The notes beneath the pieces were generated by a model. The model saw nothing but the letters and a program-made list of their open reading frames with translations. It did not search any database and had not been told where the DNA came from. A program made the translations under genes and the position numbers. From Anadara kagoshimensis (Eukaryota > Mollusca > Bivalvia > Arcoida > Arcidae), in NCBI GenBank assembly GCA_021292105.1, contig CM037874.1:21511534-21575533 (forward strand): 64,000 nucleotides of DNA, written 5' to 3'. Position 1 is the stretch's first letter. Each line of letters begins with the position of its first letter. This document shows, one piece after another, positions 1-12,168 of this stretch.

Positions 1-278
1 ATCAGATCAATGGGGTTCGCCGCTGTATCACGTGCTACCCCCTTATGTTTGAGCGGAACACTTATTTCAATGGATATGGAATTGCATAAGATGATGTTTT
101 CCCGTAGAAACGACGTTATTCCCTGAATTTGTGACGATTTTGTTAACGTTTTACAAATCCTTCCGCACACACGTCAAGAGGTATTGAACACATAGTACAG
201 CTTCGAACCCTATTCGGCATTGTTGACAAGTTTCGATAGTCAATTTAACAGCAATATGGTTTAAATTCTGACAAGTAT

Positions 279-475
279 TTAAAATATATGATAATTTTAC
301 AGCACTAAACGGTCGTTCCGGAATACAATTCCTCATCAGGAGAGCATGGACTAAAATAACCAAACCAAAATATGATAAAAAGATACCCAAAAGGATCAAA
401 ATATATTTTTAACAATCTTAGCTAAGGAAATCCTTTGCATGCATGAGGGAAAACATCTTAGATTTTAGGCATTCC
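279..475 (-). repeat. Dispersed repeat family R1, copy 1
   Basis: Reads on the minus strand like the copies at 5672-5850, 6244-6420, 46622-46795 and 46950-47125. Shared landmarks are a CTCATGCAAAGTATT-like block, TAGCTAAATTTGGT, and CACTACTGATGAGGAA followed by a stretch ending in GCTGTAAAATTAA. No coding capacity. It looks like a short non-autonomous mobile element, but termini and class are not resolved. Confidence 0.6.
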
Positions 476-3400
476 AGATTCTAAAGTGGTATATGACAAC
501 GATATAAAGATATATTGAAAAAAAAAATAGTATAGAAGACTCTGAAAAAGTCTTCGTTTGAGGATTAGTATTATATAAATTGGAATCACTTAACTGAGTA
601 CTATTTTTCCGTTTTATGTATTTTATGCTTTTATTTTCTAATTCCTCATCCTTTAATCTGACTAATTTATTATCTGGATTTATTTTCATCCATTAATCAA
701 AAATTTCTGTTCGGAATTTCTAGAATACTTGACAAGTTATTTATTATTTTCAACATCTTTCATGTTTTCTCGCACCTGGTCTTTTTATTTGAAAGCTTAA
801 CGAAGGGTTTTCTAAATACGTAAAGAAGAAGAGTAAAGAACTGTTTTAGAATCTCTTAGGACCTTTGTAAATAATCAGTACCTTTAATTGTAAACACCTG
901 TCTGTGTTATGTGTTATAAATGTAAAACACAAGTATATCCCCTCTTATATATACGAGATACGCAAAACAGAAGAAAACATATATACATAATATGTATAAT
1001 GTCCCTGGATAATTATGACATTTATGATGGGTCATATTGCATATGGTACGTTTTATCGCGTGGTTATTCTAATTGTCGAAGTGAAATACAATGCCAGATC
1101 GGAACACATCAATTTTAACTTTTGTCTCTGGTTGTTATGTTAATCCACCAGACCTAAGATTGTTTCCGATGTTCTTTTAGCTTTTTATAGTCTGATGAGG
1201 AAACTATTTTTATCAAAGACACAATTGTATTAATATCCATAGCAATTTTTTATCCCAAAAGTCAATGTCAAAATTTGTGACTGGGTTTGATTTGAAATTG
1301 ACGAATTTTGCGAAGCTTCATTTCTCTGAAAAATAAAGTAAATGAATCTTCTTCGAGACAACATATTTAGTTATGTGGCTTGAGTTAAGCAAGTCATTCA
1401 TTCCAGAAGTATTTAATTAGCAAAACACTTGATGTTTTAACGTGTCAAAAGCAAGCAAGCCTTTGTACCATTTCAACGTATATGAATAACGGATTCTATG
1501 TTTAAAACAGAAACAATACCTTGTGAATTGCATGTACATGTATATTGAAACAATAAGATTATAATATATATTTCATATTATTCGTATATGTGATTTTCTC
1601 TTACCATCCTGATTGTTTATCTATGTATTATAATTATGTTATTTGTATCTGATTGTTTCTATCAGTTATGCAAAATGCATTTGTAACAAAAAGCATATCC
1701 TTGCTTATTGCAATAACAATGAAGAATGAATTATAATCATATTAAACATATTAATGTATTAATAGACCACTTTGGTTTTAAAATAGCCCAGCGGTCAAGA
1801 ATTTTTAGCAAAAAAAAATATTTATTTTGCATTCTATCTAAAACATTAAATTTGATTTTCATTTTTCTTACCCGTCTATCATCGCCATCTATAATATGAA
1901 GAAGTAGAAAAAAAATTGTTTCTGCAGTTTGAAAGTAAGTACGCACGTGTTTAAAAGATCCGTGAGAGTTAAGAAACCTTATAGAACAGTGTTAGGTTTA
2001 ACATTTATATTATTTCAATGAAAATAGAGCCGACATTAAACAATTCTTACGACTTTTATTGTGTATTAGGTATTGAGTATGTTTGTAATTTACTTAGGAT
2101 TCCGTAATTGAACACGTGTGTTGCACATTAACTGTATAGTTTTGCACACACGTGCCATCAGCATGCAACATTTCATTCAATTTTTACATTTGTTCTACAT
2201 ATGCGTTTGCTCTAATGCTTGTATTAATTTTAATCTTTGCATTACAACAGAGGGGACTGTTTTTAATTATAAAGTAATGTGTTCTCGTTTCGTTTTCACA
2301 TTCTTATTGTCGGATTAACTGTACAACTATTTAAATCTATCTCTAAAACATTACAAGTAAAGACTATAATCTCTTCTTTAAGAAATGCAATAATACGGGT
2401 TTTAAGACAGTCTTAACTTCTTAAGTAAGATATAGAAAGTGCATTTTTTAATGTTGTAACCCTTTTCAAAATTTACCCATTGTTTTATTTTCTTTCTTTT
2501 AGGGTCATTTTACTTCACATTTACGCTTATTGTGCTGCCAAGCTTGTGGTAGGCTTTCTTTTGTAAACAACCCCACCAAACTCTATGTAAAATATTTGAA
2601 AAAATATTTACAAAAAATCAAAATGGCTTGATTTTTGTTATTCAGTGAAAATTAGAATTTAAGAGGAGGGTATAAAATTGAAATCTAAAGGGTGTCTAGT
2701 AACTTGCTGTGAAATAAACTTGTGTGTACTGGAGATTGCATAGTAAACAATAACTAGAGTAACATCTCCAAACAAGCAAGAGATTATAAGCTATTTAGCT
2801 ATGGTTTTGTTCCGTCAAAATGTTTAAGAGTCTTTGTGATTATTGATCTTTGATTTGACATTGGAAACTGCAATTGATTTAGACAACTGATATCGTCGTC
2901 CGAGACAAATGAATTTAAAAGCTTAGAGTTTGAAAGTAACCACATTTCCTAACATTGCAATTGTGCTGAACATGTCCCAGCGAAGTGTGGCAGGTCAAAT
3001 ATGTGTAAATCATTAAAGTTTTATTTACAAAGTTTTTTGTTGTCAACTTGTTTTTCAATTTTTGCAATGTCTTTATTTTAGATCTTACTTTAATTTTAAT
3101 AAAAGCCATTTGGAAACATAGCACAACAAAATTTCATAAACAAGTGGTGATAATCAAATTTAACAGAAAATCTATTGATTGACAATCAAAGTATCCGATA
3201 ACTGGAACCAAACGTCATACCATTACAAGTCAATCCCTCCGTTATAAAAGCCATGCCATGTTTAAATTCGCGATAATGTAACAGAGTTATGTTTTAAGTT
3301 TTTTGAGGTGCGAAAACTGGCGTGTCGACAATTTGATATAAAACAGTTGCCAATATTTTGATTATGCATAACGTATAGACCATTTACTTATTGCCTGTTA

Positions 3401-3482
3401 ATGCATATGGTGAGAGTCATGGCTTATATCAGTGCTTCTCCTTGACGTATACCTCGTTCTTTATTTTATAATTGTTCATAAT
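476..3482. other. Gene-free AT-rich stretch
   Basis: Both strands hold only short open frames (under 75 codons) with AT-biased composition and no recognisable domain. I see no convincing exon, tRNA-like box pair or long repeat here. Confidence 0.5.
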
Positions 3483-3698
3483 ACAGTACACAGACCTGTC
3501 GAAAGTTTAACACTGAACTGATGAAAAGGAGTAGATGTTTGGCTGCACATTAGCTAATACAGAGATACTTAGTGGTTAAGAAGCTGCCGAAAGACAGGTA
3601 GGAACTGCAGAAAAGCTTACGAGATGTAGGGAACAAGTTGAGCTGCAATGTCGCACCGATTCGAGAGCTTAGTGTTAAACTTTCGACAGGTCTATACT
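3483..3698. mobile_element. MITE-A copy 1 (~216 bp)
   Basis: Flanked by terminal inverted repeats: left CAGACCTGTCGAAAGTTTAA, right TTAAACTTTCGACAGGTCT. The interior carries the family landmarks AAGCTGCCGAAAGACAGGTA and a GAGCTGCAATGTCGCACCGA-like block. No coding capacity. Several copies are bounded by TA, which suggests a Tc1/mariner-type (Stowaway-like) non-autonomous element. Confidence 0.8.
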
Positions 3699-3949
3699 TT
3701 AGTTTATATTATATTTATCCATTCATTAGACCTACTGTGTAGATTTTCTCAAATTACCTTAAAAAATTAAACATATTGCCGAGAAAATTAATTGTCTCAA
3801 GGAGCGGTCATATAATTTTGATGAGCAGGTCAATATCTCGGCATTATAGTCTATTAAAGACCTACAGGGCAGTATCTGTTGTGCTTTACGCGTTATTTTA
3901 CAGAGTCGAAATTTTGTTTCATATTATATAAGTCAGTCAGAAACATGAC

Positions 3950-4150
3950 GTCCCATAGGTTGGTTTTTTCTTTCACGCTCTTAATCTTAATCTCTTGACC
4001 TTAATTACACCTTGGCGCGATGTAGCTAGCTAGACAGGATGTACTTACCTCTTCCGCAGCACCCGGTCTCTACTCACTGGTTTAACTTGGTTTGGCAGTT
4101 TTCAAAGTTTTTACTTTGCTTTTGGGATCGTGATTTTAGCAAATTTGTTT
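3950..4150 (-). repeat. Dispersed repeat family R2, copy 1
   Basis: Minus-strand copy of a repeat also at 9593-9845, 17285-17380, 23050-23165, 35290-35430 and 50395-50605. Landmarks are GCTCCGGAAGGGTAAGCACC (degenerate here), TAGCTAGCTACA, and a flanking block related to AAAGTAAAAACTTTGAAAAC. No open frame; class unknown. Confidence 0.6.
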
Positions 4151-5435
4151 GTGTTTCATTTATCGTATTTCTATTTCACACAGTTTAAGATAGAAGATAG
4201 CAACGTTTAACTAAAATGTATTTAGATATGCCCAAAGCAAGCGAAATACGAAAACAGTAGAAGTTTAAAAAAGAAAACGGGCAAACAAGACAAGAACATA
4301 CAAACACATATCAAAAACATCAATTATACAATTCCTGGCTTTGAACGAACATTGGTTTTAATAACAAAATAATGCCCAGGGCTGTGTTTAAATTATTATA
4401 CGATTTCTAACTACCACACTTATTTTACAATCAGTGACCCACAAATACAGACAGTTTTAATAATAAATATGCATAAAAAGTGTCATTTTCTTTCAGAAAT
4501 AAAACTGTTGTCTCAATTTATAAGCGTTGTTTTACTTTCCAAATTATGTCAGATGCAAAATTACGGACCTGATTGTAAACAACTAATCAAGTGATGACGT
4601 AATTATAACAGGTACAAGGTGCCGGTCCAAAGTTTTTTTAATAATTTAATTTAGTAATAACAATGAAGTGGTTAAGTACTTTCTGGTAAGTGTAAAGTCA
4701 ATGACAGACCTTGTTTAAAAGTGAAGAAATTATCCTGTTGTCATTTTATTTTATTTTATCAACTGTCTCTATATAAAATAAGACGAACGCATAGTAAGAC
4801 CACTGATTATGGAACTCCCTACTTTGGATGGACACTGGAATATCAGTCCAATGGTGTTGTCATAACACTCAGGGTGGGACCGTCAATGGTTCTCTCCGCG
4901 TTATCAGTGAGGTTGTAAAGACAGAGAATACTAAGACTGAAGGTTGTATATGTCCACTAGCAGAGTTTGCCTTGTTACATTTTTATCATATTTCCTATAT
5001 CAAAGCTTTATGATAGTCATATTTTATTTCATTAAACCAATGTTTGTTAATGGCGTTGCACGAAACCACTTACCGCACTTGTCTCAACATCGCCATTTTC
5101 CCTGTACCGACAAATTACACGATCAATTAATCCCCCCTACTTTTATTATATGCTCAAATAGTCTTACAAAGCCCTAGATCGAGTTAGAAATTATTTGAAC
5201 AATTGGTGTTGTATTTATTCCACGTGTCACTAATTGGTTGATTGCGAGTTACAGAATAATATACGAAGACGTGTAAAAACTAACAAAGTGTGATGAAGCT
5301 AATGTATTCAATATGTGTGTATGTTTTCATACACTTTATAAATAGGAAAGTGTGCAACATGTGTATGTCATTAACAAGTATTATTAACGTAAATACCTAA
5401 CGTCGTATTTTCTATGTCTCAACAGCGAATAAAGT
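4151..5435. other. Gene-free stretch
   Basis: Three short overlapping plus-strand frames (60-77 codons) lie at 4721-5177 but show no domain, no codon-use signal and no splice-supported extension. I do not call a gene. Confidence 0.45.
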
Positions 5436-5645
5436 GTGTTGTCTTATTGCGAAATTTCCTGCGTTTTCTTTTTTCTATTTATCTTTAGTTTAGGAAACCT
5501 ATGTGACCATTGGTATTTTAATGCAAACACCTTGAGTCTTATTTTCTGTGTCTCAAAGCTGAAAGCTAAAAAAGATTGTTGTCTTATTGCGAAATTTCGT
5601 TTATCTTTAGGTAATCTACGTGGCCATTGGTACCCATTTCTTATC
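5436..5645 (+). repeat. Two-copy tandem duplication, ~139-bp period
   Basis: The block TTGTCTTATTGCGAAATTTC recurs at about 5439 and 5578, and TTTATCTTTAG followed by a diverged GTGACCATTGGTA/GTGGCCATTGGTA recurs in the same order. It is a local tandem duplication without coding content. Confidence 0.65.
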
Positions 5646-5671
5646 TTAATATACTATTTTCTAAATTTGTT

Positions 5672-5850
5672 TCTATGTGAAATTTGAAATTCCTCAAAAA
5701 CTAAGGTATACTTCCTCATGCAAAGTATTTCCTTAGCTAAATTTGGTAAAATATATTTTGGTTTCACAATTATGGTCCAAGCACTACTGATGAGGAACTG
5801 TATTCCGAAACGGTCGTCTATTGTTGTAAAATTAAAACTTGTGTAATACA
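5672..5850 (+). repeat. Dispersed repeat family R1, copy 2
   Basis: Carries the R1 landmarks in order: AAATTCCTCAAA, CCTCATGCAAAGTATT, TAGCTAAATTTGG, a TTGGTTTCACAATT block, and AAGCACTACTGATGAGGAAC. Same orientation as the next copy 570 bp downstream. Confidence 0.65.
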
Positions 5851-6243
5851 TGTATGTAATTTACAACAAATAGCTGAATTATTAAGTTCGTTTTTAAAAG
5901 AAAAAAATAAGTTTATAGTATAACTTCTTATCTGTATTTTTTTCCGAAAATTCCTCTCACAACCTTTTCAGACCGATTTGGGTCCCGGGTTTTTTATTTT
6001 TACCGGAACAAAAACATTTTTTGAATTTCTAATCCATTGAACAACTAATGCAATGCCAACTTTCCTAAATAAATGTATATATAAAAATATATTACATTCT
6101 TAATGCCTGATTTTTTTTTATAATAAAGTTAATTATTATCTGGTCAGCAAATTAAATTATATAAAATTAAACTCAATAGGCAATACTTTATTGTCATATA
6201 TATATATATACTACTGTCTAAATTAATTTTCTGCTAGTTAAAT

Positions 6244-6420
6244 ATAAAATTCCTCAAATCGAAGGTATACTCCCTCATGCAAAGTATTCCCATAGCTAAA
6301 TTTGGTTAAATATGTTTAAGTCCTTTGGATATTTTTCCAACCGTTTGGTTTCAAAATTTTGGTCTAAGCACTACTGATGAGGAATCGTATTGTGCTGTAA
6401 ATTTAAAATTGGTATAAAAT
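6244..6420 (+). repeat. Dispersed repeat family R1, copy 3
   Basis: Second plus-strand R1 copy in this cluster, with the same block order and ending GATGAGGAATCGTATTGTGC followed by TGTAAA. Divergence from copy 2 argues for separate insertions or an old duplication. Confidence 0.65.
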
Positions 6421-6734
6421 ACAATTTAAACGACTCAGCACATTGCATTCCATAATGTACCAATGGAAAGAAAAAATGATATAGTAAAAAGTAAGAAAAA
6501 ACCTTTAATACATTTTGTGATTCTGAATATGAAAGAATAAATTGGCACTTTAGCGTAGTTATATTATTTCAAATGGTCATATTTATGGATCATTGGTTTT
6601 AAATTAGTTGGACATTTGGGAACCGTATAATAGTATTTTTACCACATCCATGGATTATTTTAGTTATTGAAAACAGTATACGTCCGAAACCGGGAGTTGT
6701 ACAATTAGTAATCTCGATACGTGTTTGTCTTCTA

Positions 6735-6850
6735 TGTTGTCTTAGCCCTCTGTATAACGCACAGACAAAATTTATGCACCTTCGTCTATAGCCGGTGACG
6801 TCTCGATATAAGTAAAATATTCTTGACTAGGACGTTAAACGCCATTACAC
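6735..6850 (+). mobile_element. SINE 3' fragment
   Basis: 5'-truncated SINE. It retains the GCACCTTCGTCTATAGC block and the shared SINE tail GTCTCGATATAAGTAAAATA followed by TTCTTGACTAGGACGTTAAA. The tRNA-like head is absent, as expected for a 5'-truncated retrocopy. Confidence 0.7.
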
Positions 6851-7119
6851 AACACTATCTTGTTTGTTTCTTTCTTTCATAAACTTACACTGTATCGTAT
6901 TCTTGGTTGCTTTGGATACTTACAAGTACAGGGTTTTTTTCAATATAACCTGCGTGAACTTTCAAGATAACCCGCGCTTAAGTCATGTCTGACCACCAAG
7001 CATTAACACTGGCTCAATTTAAGTATTATGTCATGCCCGTTTCAAGAAAGCAACTGGCTTTGTTTAGTTTGAAAGATAGAAAAAAGTTGACTATTTTTTC
7101 TCTTCTAAACATGGAACAT

Positions 7120-7215
7120 CTCTTCTCCCATTGAGAGATAACTAAAGACACATGTTGATAAAAGATATATCTTCTTAATGCGATTGTCCCAACATGATGT
7201 TTTCATCAGGGATAC
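7120..7215 (+). repeat. Dispersed repeat pair, member 1
   Basis: CCCATTGAGAGATAACTAAA, GACACATGTTGAT, and GCGATTGTCCCAACATGATG recur in the same order at 8395-8515. This is a short non-coding dispersed repeat of unknown class. Confidence 0.5.
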
Positions 7216-7379
7216 ATGTATACTACATACGAGTAGAGGTGAAATAAACAAAGCCACCCTCCTATTGGTTAAGTGGGTGGCAAAACAGTGTATTTCTCTT
7301 TGAGAAATATAAATTATTTTCCAAAATTCTGCCTTTTGTCCATATCGCTATTTGTTCCTTCCTTTCCTGGTGGTTGTCC

Positions 7380-7582
7380 TAATTGGCCATAGTGGCCGAC
7401 TGGTCTAAAACTCACTCTTACAGATCGCATCGCCTCTCACTGTTAAGGTTGGAATCCCAATCGAGACAGATCTTAGTGCGTGTAAGTTTAAAGTGAAAGG
7501 TTTTCTTCGGGAGCATCCCAGTGCTTGCCGTCTAGATATAAGTGAAAGAATCTTGACTGGGACGTAAAACGCCATTACTCCG
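7380..7582 (+). mobile_element. SINE type 1, full length or nearly so
   Basis: A tRNA-like head carries an A-box-like TGGCCGACTGGTCTAAA and a degenerate B box GGTTGGAATCC. A central region follows, then the tail ATATAAGTGAAAGAATCTTG with ACTGGGACGTAAAACGCC. tRNA-derived SINEs are transcribed by RNA polymerase III and mobilised by a partner LINE. No acceptor-stem pairing is seen, so it is not a tRNA gene. Confidence 0.75.
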
Positions 7583-8164
7583 ATCAACTTTGCTTGCCTA
7601 GTGGTCACGTCAAGGTCATAATTAGTCCCAATAACAGTAACAACCACAAGTCAGTACTAGAACTTTATTTCTACACATGTATAGGTATTGTGTTGTGCTT
7701 TCGAAGAAGTACGCATTGCAATATTTTAGCTTTAGAAGTCGATTGCTCTTGAATAAAAAAAAGAGCAACCGTTATTACAAGTCTATACAAACATGCATCT
7801 CACGCCGGTATTTTATGGATGGCGCCTGCAGAAGAACACATTGCAATATTTCAGCATTATGAATTGACTGCACTCGTGTAAAAATACGCAACAATTACCA
7901 CAAGCATTTCAAGCTTGAGTTTTGCATGGTACTTTCAGAAGAACACTGCCATGTTTTATTTTCATCTTGTTTCATATTGCTGTTATGTGCTGCTTTTGAA
8001 TTTTAATGAAATAATACATTCAACAGTAGTACATGCTATGTGCAACCGTTACCATAAGCCTTTACAGAATTTTATTTTTATTACTACATGTCCGAGTTGT
8101 GCATGTAACTTTCGTTAGAGAGCATTGTCATATTTAACCTTAAAGAATAATGTGGAATAAATTA

Positions 8165-8360
8165 TTTTTGCAGGGTCCACTTTTCGTGGTTGTAAAACAT
8201 TATATCATTTCGTGGGGTGAAAAATTCGTGGTTTTTGGGTTTCTTTTTAATGTAGCTGTGTTAAATATACTATTTCGCTTACATTTAATTTCGTGAGTCA
8301 GGGTATCCGCGAAAGTATCGAAAATAGGAAATCACAAAAAATACTGATTTCACAGTACTA
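8165..8360. mobile_element. MITE-C copy (TTTCACAGTA-ended element)
   Basis: Contains TTCGTGGGGTGAAAAATTCG, ATTCGTGGTTTTTGG and a right end TGATTTCACAGTA. These blocks recur at 15985, 17495, 44050, 51545 and 59862. Other copies pair TACTGTGAAATCATT with its complement, so it is a small inverted-repeat element. Non-coding. Confidence 0.55.
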
Positions 8361-8394
8361 AATAATTGTTTGGGTGTTTTTATATTGACTAACT

Positions 8395-8515
8395 TTCCCA
8401 ATGAGAGATATAACTAAGGACACATGTTGATTGAAGAAAGGTGCTTCAAGATAGATATTCTAAGTACAATCGTCCCGACATGACGTTTTAATCAGACATG
8501 GGAGATATTTCAGTA
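8395..8515 (+). repeat. Dispersed repeat pair, member 2
   Basis: Partner of 7120-7215, sharing GAGAGATATAACTAAGGACA, CACATGTTGATTGAAGAAAG and an ACAATCGTCCCGACATGACG block. Confidence 0.5.
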
Positions 8516-8699
8516 AAAAGCCACAAAAATACCCAAACCAGTGTGTGAGAAGGAGTTTGCCTGTAAGTACAACGTTTGTATGTAATATTTTTCTTGTCTA
8601 TAAGGACACGCCTATGAATTGTTGTGAGAGCATTACAAACGTAAGTACTAGAAAGACACCACAGGATTTCATTATAACCCAATCTAGTTCCTAAATCGG

Positions 8700-8800
8700 G
8701 GCAGCGTAAATGGCTGAGTGGTCTAAAACACAGACTTGCGGATCAAAGCGCCTCTCCAAACCTAGGTTCGAATCCCACTCTGGGACAGGTCCTAGTATAA
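8700..8800 (+). mobile_element. SINE type 1 head only (tRNA-like)
   Basis: A-box-like TGGCTGAGTGGTCTAAA and B box GGTTCGAATCCCACT are spaced as in a tRNA, followed by the type 1 extension CTGGGACAGGTCCTAGT. The central and tail modules are missing. The head matches the type 1 SINEs at 7380, 14415 and 36420 (minus), so it is a 3'-deleted copy rather than a functional tRNA. Confidence 0.65.
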
Positions 8801-9056
8801 TAACAAATAGAACATATTTAGTTGCGCAAGTACATTTTGGAAACAATTTACTGAACAGTGAACCATTCACCAGTAAACCAAGTAGAGAGTTCCTGGAAGT
8901 TTCAATCTTATTATTAACCAAGTACGTTATGTTTGCTTGAGCATTATACATTTGATACATAAGTACACATACAAGCTGAAGAACAATTGCATTACATACT
9001 TATCCTGAAGCAAATGTTTGCTACTTCTTGGTTTGATAGCGAGATGAATAAACAGT

Positions 9057-9094
9057 TACCCCCCCCCCCCACCAACCACACACACACACACACT
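9057..9094 (+). repeat. Poly-C and (CA)n microsatellite
   Basis: A run of C is followed by (CA)n. Confidence 0.9.
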
Positions 9095-9119
9095 TTTTGC
9101 ATGTCAATATTTTACTATG

Positions 9120-9420
9120 GGTCTTAAAAACAAGTAAACAATCCAATGATCACCAGTCTCTGCAGTAACTTAGCCATTGGCATTACACAATTGTCTGATA
9201 ATCACCAAACTTAATGCATCTTATGTGACCCAATATTGCATATGGAAATAGTGCAATGATATTCGACCTTGAAGCTTATTAAACTACACCTAATTTGCAT
9301 GACAGGATTGTTTAATAATCACCAAACTTGGTCCATCTTATTCTGATCCAATATTAATGACCAAATAATATTCCCAACTTGCCGCATCTAAGACTGAACC
9401 AATGTTGCTTAACATGATGG
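9120..9420 (+). repeat. Degenerate repeat, ~100-bp blocks
   Basis: Blocks of the form TAATCACCAAACTT, CATCTTATGTGACCCAATAT and GCAATGATATTCGACCTTGA recur within this stretch and again near 9990-10100 (GCAAAGATATTCGAATGTGA). This is an old, diverged repeat with no coding content. Confidence 0.4.
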
Positions 9421-9592
9421 TCCAATAAATAACAAACTTTTTTTTAATTTTTATTATTGTTATTGACACAAGTTGACATATATACAATTAATTAATCACA
9501 CAATTATGACAATTATATTAAATCTTCTAATAAGAAATGAAAACAAAATGTAAATGCTGAAAACAGATAATTAACAAACAATAAAAAAAAAC

Positions 9593-9845
9593 CCATACTA
9601 ATCTATGTCCGAATCACAATCCAGAAGTAAAGTAAAAACAAACATACTAATCTATGTCCGAATCACAATCCACAAATAAAGTAAAAACTTTGGAACTGAC
9701 AAGTCAGGTTAGACAAGTGAACTTCCACCAGGGATGTTAGGCCGGGTGCTCCGGAAGGGTAAGCACCTCCTGTTTAGCTAGCTACACCCGCCACGTGTGT
9801 AATCAAAATTGTGTGAAAGGAACATTTAACTATGGGACGTCAAAT
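9593..9845 (+). repeat. Dispersed repeat family R2, copy 2, with a 50-bp direct duplication
   Basis: ATACTAATCTATGTCCGAAT with CACAATCCA occurs twice, 50 bp apart (about 9596 and 9646). The R2 core CCGGGTGCTCCGGAAGGGTA, AGCTAGCTACACC and GCCACGTGTGTAATC follows. It is the most complete R2 copy together with 50395-50605. Confidence 0.65.
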
Positions 9846-10944
9846 ATATCCAGGACAATCCTGGACACAGAGACATCAAACTTATCAACAATACTGTGAT
9901 GACGGTCATAAAACTTTTTGAGAGCCTTGATAAGCCTAGGCTTGCAATATCCCCGAGTCAACAAATTATTTGCAAGCAGCCTGCTTCGTTGTACTTATTG
10001 CATCCTATTACAATATTGTATCGAAAGATGGTGCAAAGATATTCGAATGTGAAGCTTATTGGACTGAACCAATATTGTGTACTGGCAACTTGTGTCATAT
10101 TCATGTTTTCTTGGCAAAAGATAATATCTAAGTATGTTGGTACATAAAAGTTTCGTAATTTGTTAAAAAGTTGTATGAGAACATTAAATCAAGGACCACT
10201 TCTGCCAAGTTGCAATATTTAGTGTTAATGGTGTAATAAGCCATATTTTCACCAAAATTGTTTTAAAAACTTAAAATTGAAAGACACTTATAGCTTCAGT
10301 GGACTTTATTTCCGCAACGTAATTAGAATTTAGCCACGGTACTAAACCCAGATTTCTTCCAAAAAAAAAAAAATTAAAACTTAAATTGAAGAGCCACTTA
10401 TAATTTTGATTTTAATCATTTTGAAAAAAAAATCCACATCTTTTCGCCTTCATAACAATTTTTATCTTCATAACCGCACCACTCACAGTGTTTCAATAAT
10501 TTTCCCATGGGTAAAATTTATAAAACTCTATATTGAATAGGATATATTGGTCTTCTAGCTATCGAGAAGTTGTAAAACACTACATTTATCGCTTGAAATT
10601 TACGATAATGGCTATCAAATTTCATAATCATAAAACTCTATATTTCCTAAGAAAATAATCTCGGCGACATATGATGGTACGACATTTTGATACATTTCGT
10701 GAGAAAATACAAAAATTATCCAAAGATGTCGATCCGATCAAGCGTTTGTGTGAATCTGTTATTTTTGATCTAGTCAAGAGTTTAATTGGTTTTCAGCATG
10801 AAAAGATGATCCTTGATAAGGGGAGATAACAAGTAGTCACGCTGACTTTCCCGCGAATTTTATCAGATGAGAGAATGCGATACTGTCACTTTATATGAAT
10901 AAACAACCAACGTAACATGGAGTACAGATTAAAGAAAAATACAT
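9846..10944. other. Gene-free stretch
   Basis: Only an 83-codon plus-strand frame at 9896-10147 and low-complexity AT-rich DNA are present. No domain or splice-supported exon is visible. Confidence 0.45.
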
Positions 10945-11163
10945 ACATTACAGGCATGTCGAAAGTATAACACTAGTAAACGGAATAGTGTAAGCTCATT
11001 CCAGCCTTTCGGAAGCGCTATGTCTCGACAGCATTTCGGCATCTGCTGTCTATTTCTTGGCAGCATTTCGGCCATGAGTTATCCATGCCCCAGCCACTTG
11101 GCAGTCGAGCTTCGAATTATTTTTGTTAGTTCGTTGTTAAACTTTCGACAGGTATGTACTGTA
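10945..11163. mobile_element. MITE-A copy 2
   Basis: Terminal inverted repeats CAGGCATGTCGAAAGTATAA and TTAAACTTTCGACAGGTATG bound a ~170-bp interior. Only about 30 bp separates it from copy 3, so the two are nearly tandem. Confidence 0.75.
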
Positions 11164-11191
11164 TTTATTTGTGATAAAAAACGTCATATGC

Positions 11192-11407
11192 ACAGTACAT
11201 GCCTGTAGAAAGTTTTACACTGAGCTTTCGAAAAGGAGTCGAGGTTCGGTTGCCGAGTGGCCAAAGTATAGATAGCTGGAGACCCGCGAATAGCAGCCAA
11301 GAGATAGATGGCAGCTGTCGAAAAACTGTCGGGATAAAGTTAAGAGACTCCGAGATGAGCTGCCGATCTGTAAGTTTAGTGTTAAACTTTCGACAGGCCT
11401 GTACTGT
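11192..11407. mobile_element. MITE-A copy 3
   Basis: Ends are ACAGTACATGCCTGTAGAAA and GACAGGCCTGTACTGT. The interior has the family blocks for a gated GCAGCTGTCGAAAAACTGTC and a GATGAGCTGCCGATC segment. Short frames on both strands across it (62-89 codons) are incidental to the inverted-repeat structure. Confidence 0.8.
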
Positions 11408-12168
11408 ATGCATCTGTTTTGATGATCCAAGCACGGTTGGGTATGTTTAAAAAGTCATATGTCATCTTAGTCAGAAGGTGGGCTGGTATGTAATTGTCGC
11501 AGAAGGGTCCAGACAGTGTATCCAAAGTGAAAAATAGACGTAGTCCATGCCAAGACTTAGACTATCTTACAAGAGAGATTACTCGTACAGGTTTTTGTTT
11601 CTTAATTCACTTGTTCAGATGAGAGCGAGTAATAATATTCATTTTGTTTCTTATTGCTTGTATATAGTTTACTGATAGATAAATATTGTTTAAATTAAAA
11701 ATAGATTGTGTACTGAAGTTGACTGATGTGGCGTCATTTGCAATGTAAAAGAGGTGGATTGGATTTACGCCGATTGGATTTTCAAATGTACAAATACATG
11801 TTTTTTAAATGTTGACACTTTGACGTTATTTATAAGAATACATTATAAGTATCAATGATATAGGAACATCTTGCTGTTTGTCGAGTCTCTGACTGGAACA
11901 TTCGACCCCGAGGGTGAGATTTCCCTAAATAAATAACAAATATAAACTAAATTGATTATATTTCTTCGATACAATGTTTGGCTTCAAATATGATCTTCAT
12001 AGACACCGGAGCGATGTTTTACAAAGTCTAATTTTGTAATACAGAGTTTCATGTTAAAGAAAAAAAATGACCATCCAAAAGCCTGTAAATAAATTTTGTT
12101 CACACACGCGCACGCACATACACAGAAAATGTTCAAAACTCAAAATCCACTTGTACTTTCAAGTTTTC

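Noticed and set aside
8700-8800. Possible functional tRNA gene
   Set aside because: A and B boxes are present, but the head equals that of the type 1 SINEs and I see no acceptor-stem pairing or clean tRNA ends.
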